A stretch of DNA of 64,000 nt, taken from positions 1 to 64,000 of the forward strand of contig UBYX01000013.1 in the NCBI GenBank assembly GCA_900469955.1. Reading direction: 5' to 3'. Both the position numbers and the translations under genes were made by a program. This document shows positions 27,684 to 37,287 of the stretch, piece by piece. The stretch comes from Hyphomicrobiales bacterium. Lineage in GTDB: Bacteria; Pseudomonadota; Alphaproteobacteria; Rhizobiales; Rhizobiaceae. Position 1 is the stretch's first letter, and every line of letters starts with the position of its first letter. The notes under the pieces were generated by a model. That model was given only the letters and a program-made list of their open reading frames with translations. It searched no databases and was not told where the DNA came from.

Positions 27684-28481
27684 ATGACGGTGCAATGGGA
27701 AAATATAGCTTTCGACAGGTCGGCCAAGCCGCCTGTGCCCATGCGTCTGTATGAAAGTACGGCAAAGGGCAAGACGCCGCCACTGGTGCTTTATCTTCGC
27801 GGAGGAGCCTTTCTGGATGAAGGGCGCGCCGAACCGGAGCGTCCGATAGGCAAAGCTCTGGCGGAGACCGGTGCGGTGGTGCTGGAGGCCGACTACAGCA
27901 GCGTTTCGCACAACGTTTTTCCTCAGGCGATGGAATGCGCCTTCATGGCGCTTGATTGCCTGAGCAGCCGACGCAAACAATTCGGGGGCGCAAAGTCTCT
28001 GTTGCTGGTTGCCGGTGACGAAGCCGGAGGCAATGTCGCAGCCGGTGTGGCTTTGAAGGCGCGGGACCAGATGCGGGGTCAGTTGAGCGGCCAGGTCCTT
28101 CTGTCGCCGATGATCGATCCGATGATGGCGACGCGGTCCTTCCGCAAAGCGGATGAAATCGGCATGGGCGAGCGTTGGGCAGCGGGCTGGAGCCATTATC
28201 TCCGCTCGGCATGCGGGTTCCAGCACCCTTACGCAGTCCCCTGTCTCTGTTCGCGGCTTTCGGGCGTTGCGCCGGCTTTGATCGTGACATCGGACGACGA
28301 TCCGTTGCGAGACGAGTCGGTCGGTTATGCTGATCGGCTGGCCGCTTCCGGAGTTTCGGTGCGACGCAAGATTTTCCCGGCCGGCTGTGGCTGGACGGGC
28401 ATTTACAGGGACGGCGACGGCAAATGGATGGAGTCATTGTGCTCCGAGTTTTCCGGGTTCGTCCAAGAATTAAGTGCGTAA
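27684..28481 (+). CDS. Alpha/beta-hydrolase-like protein lacking the catalytic serine
   Basis: A 265-residue protein of the alpha/beta-hydrolase-3 (HSL) fold. The nucleophile elbow reads GDEAGGN, with Glu113 where the family has Ser in GDSAGGN. The oxyanion motif HGGG is altered (YLRGGAF, residues 37-43). The terminal HGF segment is FPAGCGWTGIY, with no His. Only the acid box SDDDPLRDE remains. It is unlikely to be an ordinary esterase. Start ATG 27684 is used; the frame is open from TTG 27630. It precedes the RND adaptor gene by 54 bp and may be co-transcribed. Confidence 0.82.
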   Translation: MTVQWENIAFDRSAKPPVPMRLYESTAKGKTPPLVLYLRGGAFLDEGRAEPERPIGKALAETGAVVLEADYSSVSHNVFPQAMECAFMALDCLSSRRKQFGGAKSLLLVAGDEAGGNVAAGVALKARDQMRGQLSGQVLLSPMIDPMMATRSFRKADEIGMGERWAAGWSHYLRSACGFQHPYAVPCLCSRLSGVAPALIVTSDDDPLRDESVGYADRLAASGVSVRRKIFPAGCGWTGIYRDGDGKWMESLCSEFSGFVQELSA

Positions 28482-28535
28482 CGTGTAATATTTGAAGGCA
28501 ATAGCGGCCGGTTTACTAGGCCGAAGGAGAGTACA

Positions 28536-29720
28536 ATGACATCGAAGATCAAGAACTGGGCCCTGTGGGGCACCGGACTGGGTACCGCTGCCCTGATCGC
28601 AGGCGCATCGGTCTATCTCGACCTGCCGCAGGGCGCCAATGCTGCGCCGGCGTCGGCATCCGCGCAGGCGCCCGCCGTTCCGGTCACCGTCGCGACGGTC
28701 GAACCACGTAGCGTCACGACATGGCAGGAATTCTCCGGCCGGCTGGAAGCTGTCGACCGGGTGCAAATCCGTCCGCGCGTCGGCGGGATCATCCAGTCGG
28801 TCCATTTCCGTGAAGGCGGACTAGTGAAGGCGGGAGAGCTTCTGGTGACGATGGATCCGGAGCCCTATAGGGCAGCGGTCGCTCAAGCCGAAGGACAGGT
28901 TGCCTCAGCCGAGGCGAAGGTCCAGCTTGCCGCCACCGAACTGGAACGCGGCAAGAACCTCGCAGCCAAGAACACTATCTCCCAGAGTGATCTTGCCCAG
29001 CGGCAGAGTGCCCAGAGCGAGGCGTTGGCCAATCTTCAGTCCGCCAAGGCGGCATTGAGGGTGGCGCAACTCAATCTCGACTATACGGAAATCCGTGCGC
29101 CGATCGCGGGCCGGGTCGGCAAACTGGAAATCACCGTCGGAAATCTGGTGGCTGCCGGTTCTGAGTCCTCGCCGCTGACGACCCTGGTATCCAGCGACCC
29201 GATCTATGCGAGCTTCGACGCCAGCGAGGAGCTGGTCGGTCGAATACTGGCGCAGCTCCCGTCCGAGAACGACACTCCCGCAATCGAACAGGTACCGGTT
29301 GAAGTGAGCACGCTTGCCGACGATGGTGTTTCCATCCGTGGAAAGCTGCAGCTTATCGACAACGAGGTGAATGCCGCGAGCGGTACGATCGGCGTGCGCG
29401 CCGTCTTCGGTAATCCGGGCGGTCGTCTGCTTCCTGGCCAGTTCGTGCGGGTTCGCATGGGGCAGCCGAAGGCGGAAGATCATCTCCTGGTAACGGAGAA
29501 GGCGGTCGGCACCGATCAGGACAAAAAGTTCGTCTTCGTGGTGGATGCAAACAATACCGTCGGATACCGGCAGGTGGAGCTGGGTTCAACGGTCGACGGC
29601 ATGCGCATCGTCCAAAAGGGCCTCAATGCCGGCGATCGGATCGTCGTCAACGGCCTGCAGCGGATCCGTCCGGGTGCGGTCGTAGAGCCTCAGGACGAGG
29701 CGAAGGTCGCCACGAAATAA
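28536..29720 (+). CDS. RND efflux periplasmic adaptor subunit
   Basis: A 394-residue membrane fusion protein (AcrA/MexE/BepF type) linking an RND pump to an outer-membrane channel. It has an N-terminal membrane segment (residues 11-28). The barrel-sandwich hybrid half motifs are RPRVGGIIQSVHFREGGLVK and LDYTEIRAPIAGRVGKLEIT. A helical hairpin rich in Ala/Glu/Gln lies at about 110-180, and the beta barrel at about 215-300. No lipobox is present. A strong SD (AAGGAG) precedes ATG. The pump gene follows after 124 bp. No outer-membrane factor is encoded here, so a shared TolC-like protein must be used. Confidence 0.93.
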   Translation: MTSKIKNWALWGTGLGTAALIAGASVYLDLPQGANAAPASASAQAPAVPVTVATVEPRSVTTWQEFSGRLEAVDRVQIRPRVGGIIQSVHFREGGLVKAGELLVTMDPEPYRAAVAQAEGQVASAEAKVQLAATELERGKNLAAKNTISQSDLAQRQSAQSEALANLQSAKAALRVAQLNLDYTEIRAPIAGRVGKLEITVGNLVAAGSESSPLTTLVSSDPIYASFDASEELVGRILAQLPSENDTPAIEQVPVEVSTLADDGVSIRGKLQLIDNEVNAASGTIGVRAVFGNPGGRLLPGQFVRVRMGQPKAEDHLLVTEKAVGTDQDKKFVFVVDANNTVGYRQVELGSTVDGMRIVQKGLNAGDRIVVNGLQRIRPGAVVEPQDEAKVATK

Positions 29721-29844
29721 TCCGCTGACCGGTATCTGACCGGTCAGCCTCAAAATATCACCGACGCCTTTGTCGCCTGCAGCCATCCGGCTGCGGGACG
29801 GGCGCTTTCCGTTTCTTGTTCAACCCCGGAGAGAGGGCTTTGAC

Positions 29845-32800
29845 ATGAATATTTCCCGGTTTTTTATCGATAGGCCGGTCTTCGCAGCCGTCTTGTCGAT
29901 CCTTATCGTGGTCGCGGGCCTTATCGGCATGCGCGCCCTTCCGATTTCCGAATATCCGGACGTGGTGCCGCCATCCGTGGTCGTACGCGCCAGCTATCCA
30001 GGCGCAAACCCGACGGTCATCGCCGAGACGGTGGCAACACCGCTTGAAGAGTCGATCAACGGCGTCGAAGACATGCTCTACATGTCGAGCCAGGCGACTT
30101 CCGACGGCGTTCTCAACGTTACCGTCACTTTCAAGCTCGGCACCGATCCGGACAAGGCACAGCAGCTCGTGCAGAACCGTGTTTCGCAAGCCGAACCTCG
30201 GCTGCCGGCGGAAGTGCGCGCGCTGGGCATTACGACCGTCAAGAGCTCGCCCGACTTCATCATGGTCGTGAACCTGGTCTCCACCGGAGGCAATTACGAC
30301 ATCACCTATCTCCGCAACTATGCGACGCTGAACGTCAAGGACCGGCTTGCCCGGATCGAGGGCGTCGGGCAGGTGCAGGTCTTCGGGGCAGGCGACTATT
30401 CCATGCGCGTCTGGATCGATCCCCAGAAGGCGGCTGAACACTCGCTCGCCGCCAGCGACATCAGCAATGCGATCCGATCGCAGAACGTTCAGGCCGCGGC
30501 GGGCATTATCGGTGCGTCGCCGAGCCCGCAAGGCGTAAACTTGCAGCTCAACGTCAATGCTCAGGGCCGTTTGCAGACCCCGGAAGAATTCGGCAACATC
30601 ATCGTCAAGAGCGGCGAGAGAGGGCAGATCACCCGACTTCGCGACGTTGCGCGCATCGAACTCGGGGCTGCCGACTACACACTGCGCTCTCTGCTCGACG
30701 GCCAGCCGGCCGTGGCAGTCGCTGTTCTGCAGGCGCCCGGTTCGAACGCGATCGAGATCGCTGACAACGTGCGCGCGACAATGGACGAGCTCCAGCTGGC
30801 GATGCCGGCCGGGGTCAAATACGAGATCGTCTACGACACCACCAAGTTCGTGCGTGCCTCGATCGAAAAGGTTATCGAAACCCTGCTCGAAGCGGTCGCG
30901 CTCGTCGTTCTCGTGGTCATCCTCTTCCTTCAGACGTGGCGGGCTTCGATCATTCCGCTGATTGCCGTTCCGGTCTCGATCATCGGTACGTTCGCGGTGA
31001 TGTATGCCTTCGGGTTCTCGATCAACGCGCTGACGCTCTTCGGGCTGGTGCTGGCGATCGGCATCGTCGTGGACGATGCGATCGTCGTGGTCGAAAACGT
31101 CGAACGCAACATCGAGAACGGGCTCAGTCCGCGGGACGCAACCTACCGCGCCATGAAGGAAGTGTCCGGCCCGATCATCGCGATCGCGCTGGTTCTTGTT
31201 GCGGTCTTCGTACCGCTCGCCTTCATCACCGGCCTGTCCGGCCAGTTCTACCGGCAGTTCGCGCTGACGATCGCGATTTCGACCGTCATCTCGGCAATCA
31301 ACTCGCTGACACTGTCGCCAGCACTCGCGGCACTTCTACTCAAGGGACATCATGCGCCGAAGGATTGGCTGACGCGGTTCATGGACCTGATCTTCGGATG
31401 GTTCTTCCGCGGCTTCAACCGTGCCTTCGGTGCGGCATCCAACGGCTACGGTCGCACGGTCGGCGGACTGCTCTCGCGCAAGAGCCTCGTGATGGTCATC
31501 TATCTCGCGCTGGTCGGCCTGACCTACAGCATGTTCAATGCTGTGCCAGGCGGGTTCGTGCCGGCGCAGGACAAGCAGTACCTGATCGGCTTTGCCCAGC
31601 TTCCTGACGGCGCGACGCTCGACCGCACGGAAGAGGTGATCAAACGCATGAGCGACATTGCAACGGCACAACCGGGCGTCGAACATGCAATCGCGTTCCC
31701 GGGGCTATCGATCAACGGCTTCACGATCGGCTCGAACGCGGGCATCGTCTTTGCGATCCTCGACGACTTTGAAGCCCGAAAGTCGCCGGAGCTTTCCGGG
31801 GGTGCCATCGCCATGGCGTTGAACCAGAAATACGCCGGCATCCAGGATGCGTTCATCGCCATGTTCCCGCCGCCGCCGGTCAACGGCCTCGGCCAGACGG
31901 GCGGGTTCAAGCTGCAGATCGAGGATCGTGCGGGTCTGGGCAACCAGGCGCTCGACGAAGCGGCCAAGGCGGTGCTTGCCAAGGCCTACCAGACGCCGGA
32001 ACTCGCCGGCATCTTCTCGAGCTTCCAGATCAACGTGCCGCAGCTTTATGCGGATCTGGACCGCGCCAAGGCCGAGCAACTCGGCGTCTCGGTGACCGAT
32101 GTCTTCGAAACGCTGCAGATCTACCTCGGTTCGCTCTATGTCAACGACTTCAACGCCTTCGGCCGCACCTACAGCGTCCGGGTTCAGGCGGACGCGCAAT
32201 TCCGCGCCAAGCCCGAGGATATCGGCCAGCTGAAGGTCCGTTCTCAGTCCGGTCAGATGATTCCGCTCTCGGCACTGCTGAAGGTGGATGCGCAGACAGG
32301 TCCGGAACGTGCCACCCGCTACAACGGCTTCCTTTCCGCCGACATCAACGGCGGTCCGGCACCGGGCTTCTCTTCGGGTCAGGCACAGGCGGCGATCGAG
32401 AAAATTCTGGACGAGACGCTGCCTTCGGGTATCGACTTCGAATGGACGGATCTCACCTACCAGCAGATTCTGGCGGGCAATTCGAGCATCGTCGTCTTCC
32501 CGCTGGCATTGCTGCTCGTCTATCTCGTGCTCGCTGCACAGTATGAGAGCCTGACCCTGCCGCTTGCGATCATCATGATCGTGCCGATGGGTGTGCTTGC
32601 CGCCTTGACCGGCGTTTGGTTCACCGGCGGAGACAACAACATCTTCACCCAGATCGGGCTGGTGGTGTTGGTGGGGCTTTCGGCGAAGAATGCGATCCTG
32701 ATCGTTGAATTCGCTCGGGAGCTGGAATTCCAGGGCCGCACGCCCTTCCAGGCGGCCGTGGAATCGAGCCGGCTGCGGCTGCGGCCGATCCTGATGACCT

Positions 32801-33027
32801 CCATGGCGTTCATCATGGGCGTCGTGCCGCTGGTCATCTCGACCGGGGCAGGTTCGGAAATGCGCTCCGCCATGGGTATCGCGGTCTTCTCCGGCATGAT
32901 CGGAGTGACCTTCTTCGGCATCTTCATGACGCCGGTCTTCTACATGCTGGCACGTTTGCTTACCGGCGGCCGCCCTCTGCGGCAGCACGGCACGGAGGCG
33001 GCGCCCGCTCTCTCTCCAGCGGAGTAA
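29845..33027 (+). CDS. RND efflux pump inner-membrane transporter (AcrB/MexF/BepG type)
   Basis: A 1060-residue HAE-1 family proton antiporter with twelve predicted helices and two large periplasmic loops. N-terminus MNISRFFIDRPVFAAVLSI is typical. The proton-relay residues are visible in helix 4, LFGLVLAIGIVVDDAIVVVE (two adjacent Asp), and the Lys in helix 10, GLSAKNAILIVEFARE. The length is standard. ATG 29845 has GGAGAGAGG upstream. It forms a drug, bile-salt or plant-compound exporter with the preceding adaptor. Likely regulated by the LysR protein at 26593. Confidence 0.95.
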   Translation: MNISRFFIDRPVFAAVLSILIVVAGLIGMRALPISEYPDVVPPSVVVRASYPGANPTVIAETVATPLEESINGVEDMLYMSSQATSDGVLNVTVTFKLGTDPDKAQQLVQNRVSQAEPRLPAEVRALGITTVKSSPDFIMVVNLVSTGGNYDITYLRNYATLNVKDRLARIEGVGQVQVFGAGDYSMRVWIDPQKAAEHSLAASDISNAIRSQNVQAAAGIIGASPSPQGVNLQLNVNAQGRLQTPEEFGNIIVKSGERGQITRLRDVARIELGAADYTLRSLLDGQPAVAVAVLQAPGSNAIEIADNVRATMDELQLAMPAGVKYEIVYDTTKFVRASIEKVIETLLEAVALVVLVVILFLQTWRASIIPLIAVPVSIIGTFAVMYAFGFSINALTLFGLVLAIGIVVDDAIVVVENVERNIENGLSPRDATYRAMKEVSGPIIAIALVLVAVFVPLAFITGLSGQFYRQFALTIAISTVISAINSLTLSPALAALLLKGHHAPKDWLTRFMDLIFGWFFRGFNRAFGAASNGYGRTVGGLLSRKSLVMVIYLALVGLTYSMFNAVPGGFVPAQDKQYLIGFAQLPDGATLDRTEEVIKRMSDIATAQPGVEHAIAFPGLSINGFTIGSNAGIVFAILDDFEARKSPELSGGAIAMALNQKYAGIQDAFIAMFPPPPVNGLGQTGGFKLQIEDRAGLGNQALDEAAKAVLAKAYQTPELAGIFSSFQINVPQLYADLDRAKAEQLGVSVTDVFETLQIYLGSLYVNDFNAFGRTYSVRVQADAQFRAKPEDIGQLKVRSQSGQMIPLSALLKVDAQTGPERATRYNGFLSADINGGPAPGFSSGQAQAAIEKILDETLPSGIDFEWTDLTYQQILAGNSSIVVFPLALLLVYLVLAAQYESLTLPLAIIMIVPMGVLAALTGVWFTGGDNNIFTQIGLVVLVGLSAKNAILIVEFARELEFQGRTPFQAAVESSRLRLRPILMTSMAFIMGVVPLVISTGAGSEMRSAMGIAVFSGMIGVTFFGIFMTPVFYMLARLLTGGRPLRQHGTEAAPALSPAE

Positions 33028-33039
33028 GCTGACCTCCAG

Positions 33040-33074
33040 GCCGCGCGGGCTCTTCCACCGGGAGCCCGCGCGGC
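33040..33074 (+). terminator. GC-rich hairpin after the RND operon
   Basis: A 13-bp stem GCCGCGCGGGCTC (33040-33052) / GAGCCCGCGCGGC (33062-33074) with a 9-nt loop starts 13 bp after the pump stop. No T run follows, so its efficiency as an intrinsic terminator is uncertain. Confidence 0.6.
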
Positions 33075-33085
33075 AATTCGGTTCT

Positions 33086-33856
33086 CTACAAAGCGCCGCC
33101 GTCGATGACGATCGTTTGAGCCGTCATGGCGGCGGAAGCGTTTGAAGCGAGGAACAGGCAGGGGCCGACCAGGTCTTCTGCCATCAGCACCCGCTTCAGG
33201 CACTGGCGGGCAACCATCTTGCCGATGCCTTCCTCTGTCAGCCACAGTTCCTTCTGCCGTTCGGTGACGATCATGCCCGGAAGGATGGCGTTGACGCGGA
33301 TGTTCTCCGCTCCAAGCCTTCCCGCTAGGCTCTTCGTCAGCCCGATGATGCCGGCCTTGGCGGTCGTGTAGGCCGGCATTTCTCCCATGTTGAGCAGATA
33401 GGCGATCGAGGAGAAGTTGACGATCGCGCCAGCGCCGGTTTTACGTATATGCGGCACCGCGGCCTGCGAAACGAAGAACATCTGTTTCAGATTGATCGCC
33501 TGGCTGGCGTCCCAATATTCTTCTGTTACCGCATCGAGCTCGTGCCGGTCGTCCCAGCCGGCATTGTTGACGAGCACGGCGAGCGAACCCAGCTTTCCGG
33601 CGACTTCATCCACGGCGGCTTGGGTCTCGGCGACGTTACGCAAGTCGGCTTTCAGATAAACAACCGGGTGAGCAGACTTTTCCGACAGCCGGCCGGCCAA
33701 TTTTCGGCTCTGTTGCTCGGCGATGTCGAGGAACGCAACTTTGGCGCCTTGGGCCGCAAAGCCTTCGACGAGAGCGGCTCCAATGCCGGATCCGCCGCCG
33801 GTAATCAGCACGCCACGATTGGCCAGATCAGTATGCCGGACAGAAACTGCAGTCAC
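33086..33856 (-). CDS. Short-chain dehydrogenase/reductase (SDR)
   Basis: A 256-residue classical SDR. The cofactor motif is TGGGSGIG (residue 20). The structural NNAG is at VLVNNAGWDD. The catalytic Ser and YxxxK are at NFSSIAYLL and AYTTAKAG. A conserved Asp (FLDIAE) after beta-2 favours NAD over NADP. GTG start at 33856 has GGAGG 5 nt upstream. Rhizobial SDRs of this form include sugar 1-dehydrogenases and hydroxyacid dehydrogenases; context does not decide between them. Confidence 0.9.
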   Translation of the reverse strand: MTAVSVRHTDLANRGVLITGGGSGIGAALVEGFAAQGAKVAFLDIAEQQSRKLAGRLSEKSAHPVVYLKADLRNVAETQAAVDEVAGKLGSLAVLVNNAGWDDRHELDAVTEEYWDASQAINLKQMFFVSQAAVPHIRKTGAGAIVNFSSIAYLLNMGEMPAYTTAKAGIIGLTKSLAGRLGAENIRVNAILPGMIVTERQKELWLTEEGIGKMVARQCLKRVLMAEDLVGPCLFLASNASAAMTAQTIVIDGGAL

Positions 33857-33955
33857 ATGCTCCTCCGCTTCGCGTGTTCGCGAGCTTTATCGCAGATCGG
33901 TCGAAAGCGGCAAGTCGCCAAAGTCTCGCCACCGGCTGACGCTATTTTGCGCGGT

Positions 33956-34105
33956 ATGAGTATCGCCGTGGGAATAGCGGTTGGCGTCGGCCTTGGCGCA
34001 GTTCTGGGAGGGGCATTCTTCGACAATGTCGGGATCGGCATTGCCATCGGGATCGCGATAGGCGTCGCGTGCGATAATGCCGTGTCCAATATGCGTTCGA
34101 AATGA
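33956..34105 (+). CDS. Small glycine-zipper membrane protein
   Basis: A 49-residue peptide almost wholly made of one or two hydrophobic helices with G-x3-G spacing (VGIAVGVGLGAVLGGAFF and GIGIAIGIAIGVA). It ends in a short polar tail NAVSNMRSK. Such glycine-zipper peptides occur beside transport and stress genes in rhizobia. The SD is weak and function unknown. It sits between the divergent SDR and the convergent catalase. Confidence 0.6.
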   Translation: MSIAVGIAVGVGLGAVLGGAFFDNVGIGIAIGIAIGVACDNAVSNMRSK

Positions 34106-34134
34106 CGACCTTCCCGAGACGTTCGGGAAGGTCG
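34106..34134. terminator. Hairpin between convergent genes
   Basis: A 12-bp stem CGACCTTCCCGA (34106-34117) / TCGGGAAGGTCG (34123-34134), between the glycine-zipper gene and catalase, without a clear T run on either strand. Confidence 0.55.
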
Positions 34135-34145
34135 AAGAAAGAGAG

Positions 34146-35876
34146 CTATTCCGCCGCCTGACTCTGCGTCATCCCCTGACTCGGCAGTTTCCCCGTCAGT
34201 ACCTCCTCTGCGGCGGCGCGGTAGTTCTTGACGGAACTGGTCAATTGGCCCCACACCGTCGGATCGATCTTGTCGCCGTTGTTGCCGAGGTTCTGCAGGC
34301 GATTGTTTTCGGCTTCGGTCAAAACCTGTTTCGGCAGCGGGCCTAGATGTTTGACATTGTCGGCGGAGATGCCAAGCTTTTCACCGACGCGCCGGCCGTA
34401 GTCGTCATGCACCATGAAGAAGTGCCAGACCATCCTTTCCTGGACGTCGCGCTCGCACTGTCCGAGCAGGTCGCCCATGTTAAAGACGAGATCGTCGCGC
34501 TCCCAATCCATCATCGTGCAGTAGCGGCCGCGGGCGTGGATATAGTCGTTGCGGCGTTCGATGACGCTGCGCGTCAGGCGGCCATGGATTTCGGGGGGAT
34601 TGTTCGGCGCCTCCTGCGCGGCCTCGTGCAGCCCGTTGTGGATCGACGGCTCAAAGTTGATATGCGGGTTCTGTCCGGGAGCGAGGTCGCGACGATAGGA
34701 CATCTGTCCGCCATTGAGATTGGTCGAGACCTTGGCGTTCTTCGCCTGATTTACGGGAAGCTGAAGGTAGTTCGTGCCGACGCGATAGCGCTGGGTGTCG
34801 GAATAGGAGAACGTCCTGCCGACCAGCATCTTGTCGTCGGAAAAGTCGAGGCCGTCGACCAGCACGCCAGTGCCCATGGCGATCTGTTCGTTTTCGTTGA
34901 AATGGTCTTCGACATTGCGGTTCAACGTCATGACGCCGATGTGGCGAAGCGGGAAATCCTTCTCCGGCCAGATCTTGGTGTCGTCCAGCGGATCCCAGTC
35001 GAGTTCGGGATGATCGTGATCCTCCATGACCTGGACGTACATGTCCCATTGCGGGTAGTCGCCGCGCTCAATGGATTCATAGAGGTCCTTCGAGGCGGAA
35101 CCGAGATCCTGGCCCTGTACCTTTGCCGCTTCCGCAGCGGTCAGGCTGGCGAGACCACAGCGCGGGTGGAAATGATATTTCACGAGCACCGTGTCGCCCT
35201 GGGCGTCGACCATCTTGTAGGTATTGACCCCAAATCCCTCCATGTGCCGATAGCTCGCCGGAATGCCCCGCGGGCTGAACAGATGCGTCAGCATGTGCAT
35301 GGATTCCGGTGTCTGGCTCATGAAGTCGAAGATACGGTTCGGCTCCTGCCGGAAGGTGATTGGATCAGGCTTCAGCGAGTGGATCACATCCGGGAACTTG
35401 ATCGCGTCGCGGATGAAGAAGACGGCAAGATTGTTGCCGACGAGGTCCCAGTTGCCGTCCTCGGTGTAGAACTTCACAGCAAAGCCGCGGGGGTCGCGGG
35501 CGGCTTCCGAGGAGTCGCGGCCACCGATCACGGTGGAGAAACGGATCGCCAGCGGCGTCTTCTTTCCCGCCGTCTGGAAGAGTTTTGCGCGGGTGTATTT
35601 GGAGGCGGGTTCGTCGCCGATTTTTCCGGTCGCCTCGAACTCGCCATAACAGACGAAGCCGCGCGCATGGACCACGCGCTCCGGAATGCGCTCACGATCG
35701 AAGTGGGTTATCTTTTCAAGAAATTGATAGTTTTCGAGGGTTGCCGGACCGCGGCTGCCGACTGTGCGTTGCGACTGGTTGTTCGTGATCGGGTGGCCTT
35801 GGCGGTTCGTCAAGGTGCGGTCCCCAGAGCCCTCGGGCATGCCGCCCGGAGCGCGCGGATTGGTCTTGTCGTCCAT
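34146..35876 (-). CDS. Monofunctional haem catalase
   Basis: A 576-residue catalase that dismutates hydrogen peroxide. The active-site His70 is in [15 protein letters not shown]. The active-site Asn (near 148) is in [17 protein letters not shown]. The haem-iron Tyr is in [14 protein letters not shown]. The protein is longer than small-subunit catalases (about 480-500 residues) and shorter than the 700-residue large type. ATG 35876 is chosen because AAGGAGG lies 7 nt before it; ATG 35882 is too close to that SD. A GGAAC-N18-TT element at 35947-35971 suggests general-stress (EcfG/RpoE2) control. Confidence 0.97.
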   Translation of the reverse strand: MDDKTNPRAPGGMPEGSGDRTLTNRQGHPITNNQSQRTVGSRGPATLENYQFLEKITHFDRERIPERVVHARGFVCYGEFEATGKIGDEPASKYTRAKLFQTAGKKTPLAIRFSTVIGGRDSSEAARDPRGFAVKFYTEDGNWDLVGNNLAVFFIRDAIKFPDVIHSLKPDPITFRQEPNRIFDFMSQTPESMHMLTHLFSPRGIPASYRHMEGFGVNTYKMVDAQGDTVLVKYHFHPRCGLASLTAAEAAKVQGQDLGSASKDLYESIERGDYPQWDMYVQVMEDHDHPELDWDPLDDTKIWPEKDFPLRHIGVMTLNRNVEDHFNENEQIAMGTGVLVDGLDFSDDKMLVGRTFSYSDTQRYRVGTNYLQLPVNQAKNAKVSTNLNGGQMSYRRDLAPGQNPHINFEPSIHNGLHEAAQEAPNNPPEIHGRLTRSVIERRNDYIHARGRYCTMMDWERDDLVFNMGDLLGQCERDVQERMVWHFFMVHDDYGRRVGEKLGISADNVKHLGPLPKQVLTEAENNRLQNLGNNGDKIDPTVWGQLTSSVKNYRAAAEEVLTGKLPSQGMTQSQAAE

Positions 35877-35946
35877 CTTCATCCCTCCTTGGAGAAAGGC
35901 GCGCCGCATCGCTTGCGGAAGCAAGAGGGCGCGACCACGAGGCCGT

Positions 35947-35971
35947 AACTCCGGCCTGAGGACATTGTTCC
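35947..35971 (-). promoter_or_regulatory. Candidate EcfG (RpoE2) promoter for catalase
   Basis: On the minus strand GGAAC (35971-35967) is followed after 17 bp by GTT (35949-35947), which fits the relaxed rhizobial GGAAC-N18-TT pattern. It lies about 70 bp before the start and within the end region of the phosphoesterase gene spacer. Confidence 0.4.
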
Positions 35972-35985
35972 GCCGGGCCTCACGA

Positions 35986-36489
35986 TTATGGCATTTTGGA
36001 CGGGTGCCGCCGGGCGATATCGTCAAACGCAATGGGTTTAAGATTTCGGGCATCCACTCCGACGTCGAACTGGCGCGGCACCGTCTTCAGCCGACCGTGG
36101 GAGTGACCGTGGAGATTGACAGACTTCTTCCCCATCTTGTTCCATGTCCGGAAGGGATAGTGGCAGAGGATGACGAGCTGGTCGCCCAGCGCCAGTTCCG
36201 CGTAGTGCTGACGACTTGCCCAGCCGTGTGCCGCCACGACCTCAGGCGGATCGTTATTTCCGATGATCAGGTGCTTCGTTCCATTGAGCCGTTGAAGCAG
36301 AGTATCCGGAGAGCCTGCCCGCAGCGACATGAAGTCTCCGAGATGCCAGACTTCGTCTTCCGGCGTCACGACAGCGTTCCAGTTGGCGATGAGCGCGTCA
36401 TCGTGCTCGACCATGTTGGGGAAGGGGCGGCGGTCGATCCTCAAAACTCGCGGATCGCCGAAATGGGTGTCGCCAGTAAAATAGATCAT
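35986..36489 (-). CDS. Calcineurin-like metallophosphoesterase
   Basis: A 167-residue minimal phosphoesterase with the whole metal-binding series: DTHFGD (residue 7), GDFMS (near 51), GNND (near 77), CHYPF (near 109) and HGHSHG (near 127). The family cleaves phosphomonoesters or diesters with two metal ions. GAGG lies 7 nt before ATG 36489. It is upstream of catalase on the same strand with a 109-bp gap, and divergent from the HAD gene. Substrate unknown. Confidence 0.9.
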   Translation of the reverse strand: MIYFTGDTHFGDPRVLRIDRRPFPNMVEHDDALIANWNAVVTPEDEVWHLGDFMSLRAGSPDTLLQRLNGTKHLIIGNNDPPEVVAAHGWASRQHYAELALGDQLVILCHYPFRTWNKMGKKSVNLHGHSHGRLKTVPRQFDVGVDARNLKPIAFDDIARRHPSKMP

Positions 36490-36603
36490 GCTGGAGCCTC
36501 TATCGGCCTAACCGTCATTTGCCTCTGTCGTGGCCACACGCTAGTCCAAAGGGAGAAAATCTGTCCCTCGATTCTCCCGCCGCATCTTACAAAGGAACCT
36601 CCG

Positions 36604-37287
36604 TTGTCCTTATCGTCCGAAGCAAAGATCGTCCTTCCGGAAAAACACTATGCCGCGTTCCTGTTCGATATGGATGGAACGATCCTGAACTCGATTGCTG
36701 CTGCCGAACGCGTCTGGGGGCGGTGGGCGGCGGCCATGGGGCTTGATGTGGAAAAATTCCTGCCGACCATGCACGGCAAGCGAGGCATCGACACCATCAC
36801 CGCACTTAATCTTCCGGGCATTGATCCGCGGAAAGAGGCGGATGTGGTTCTCCGGGGGGAAATCGACGACGTGGAAGGGGTCGTGCCAATCCCCGGCGCC
36901 GTCGAATTTTTGTCCGCCATACCTCCGGAACGATGGGCGATCGTGACATCCTCTCCGATCGAACTTGCCAGGCGCAGGCTCGAAGCAGCCGGGATTGTCC
37001 AACCCCGCTACATGGTGACCGCGGAAGACGTGACGGTCGGCAAACCGAACCCGCAGGGTTACATTCTCGGATCGGAACGGCTCGGCGTCAGGCCCTCGGA
37101 CGTCTTGGTGTTCGAAGATGTGCTGGCCGGTGTTCAGGCAGGTGAGGCTGCCGGCGCCGATGTCTTGGTCATCACGGAGACTCATAGCCATCCGATGGAT
37201 ACCAGGCATCCGCGCCTGCCCGACTATCGGGATGTCATGCCGCATATCGGTGATGACGGGCGGCTTTCAGTCGTGGCGAGATCCTAG
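36604..37287 (+). CDS. HAD-superfamily phosphatase (subfamily IA, sugar-phosphatase-like)
   Basis: A 227-residue haloacid-dehalogenase-like hydrolase. Motif I FDMDGTILNS (near residue 21) carries the nucleophile Asp. Motif II is VTSSPIELARRR, motif III GKPNPQGY, and motif IV VFEDVLAGVQAG. The cap is helical, as in sugar phosphatases and phosphoglycolate phosphatases. TTG 36604 has AAGGA 7 nt upstream; the open frame begins far earlier without sense. Its stop abuts the stop of the convergent permease gene with no base between. Confidence 0.88.
   Translation: MSLSSEAKIVLPEKHYAAFLFDMDGTILNSIAAAERVWGRWAAAMGLDVEKFLPTMHGKRGIDTITALNLPGIDPRKEADVVLRGEIDDVEGVVPIPGAVEFLSAIPPERWAIVTSSPIELARRRLEAAGIVQPRYMVTAEDVTVGKPNPQGYILGSERLGVRPSDVLVFEDVLAGVQAGEAAGADVLVITETHSHPMDTRHPRLPDYRDVMPHIGDDGRLSVVARS

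Noticed and set aside
31705..32988. 427-codon open frame opposite the RND pump gene
   Set aside because: Antisense shadow rich in His, Arg and Asp, with no helix or motif pattern.
34347..35948. 533-codon open frame on the plus strand
   Set aside because: It is the antisense of the catalase gene. The protein has no family features, and long antisense frames are expected in GC-rich codon usage.
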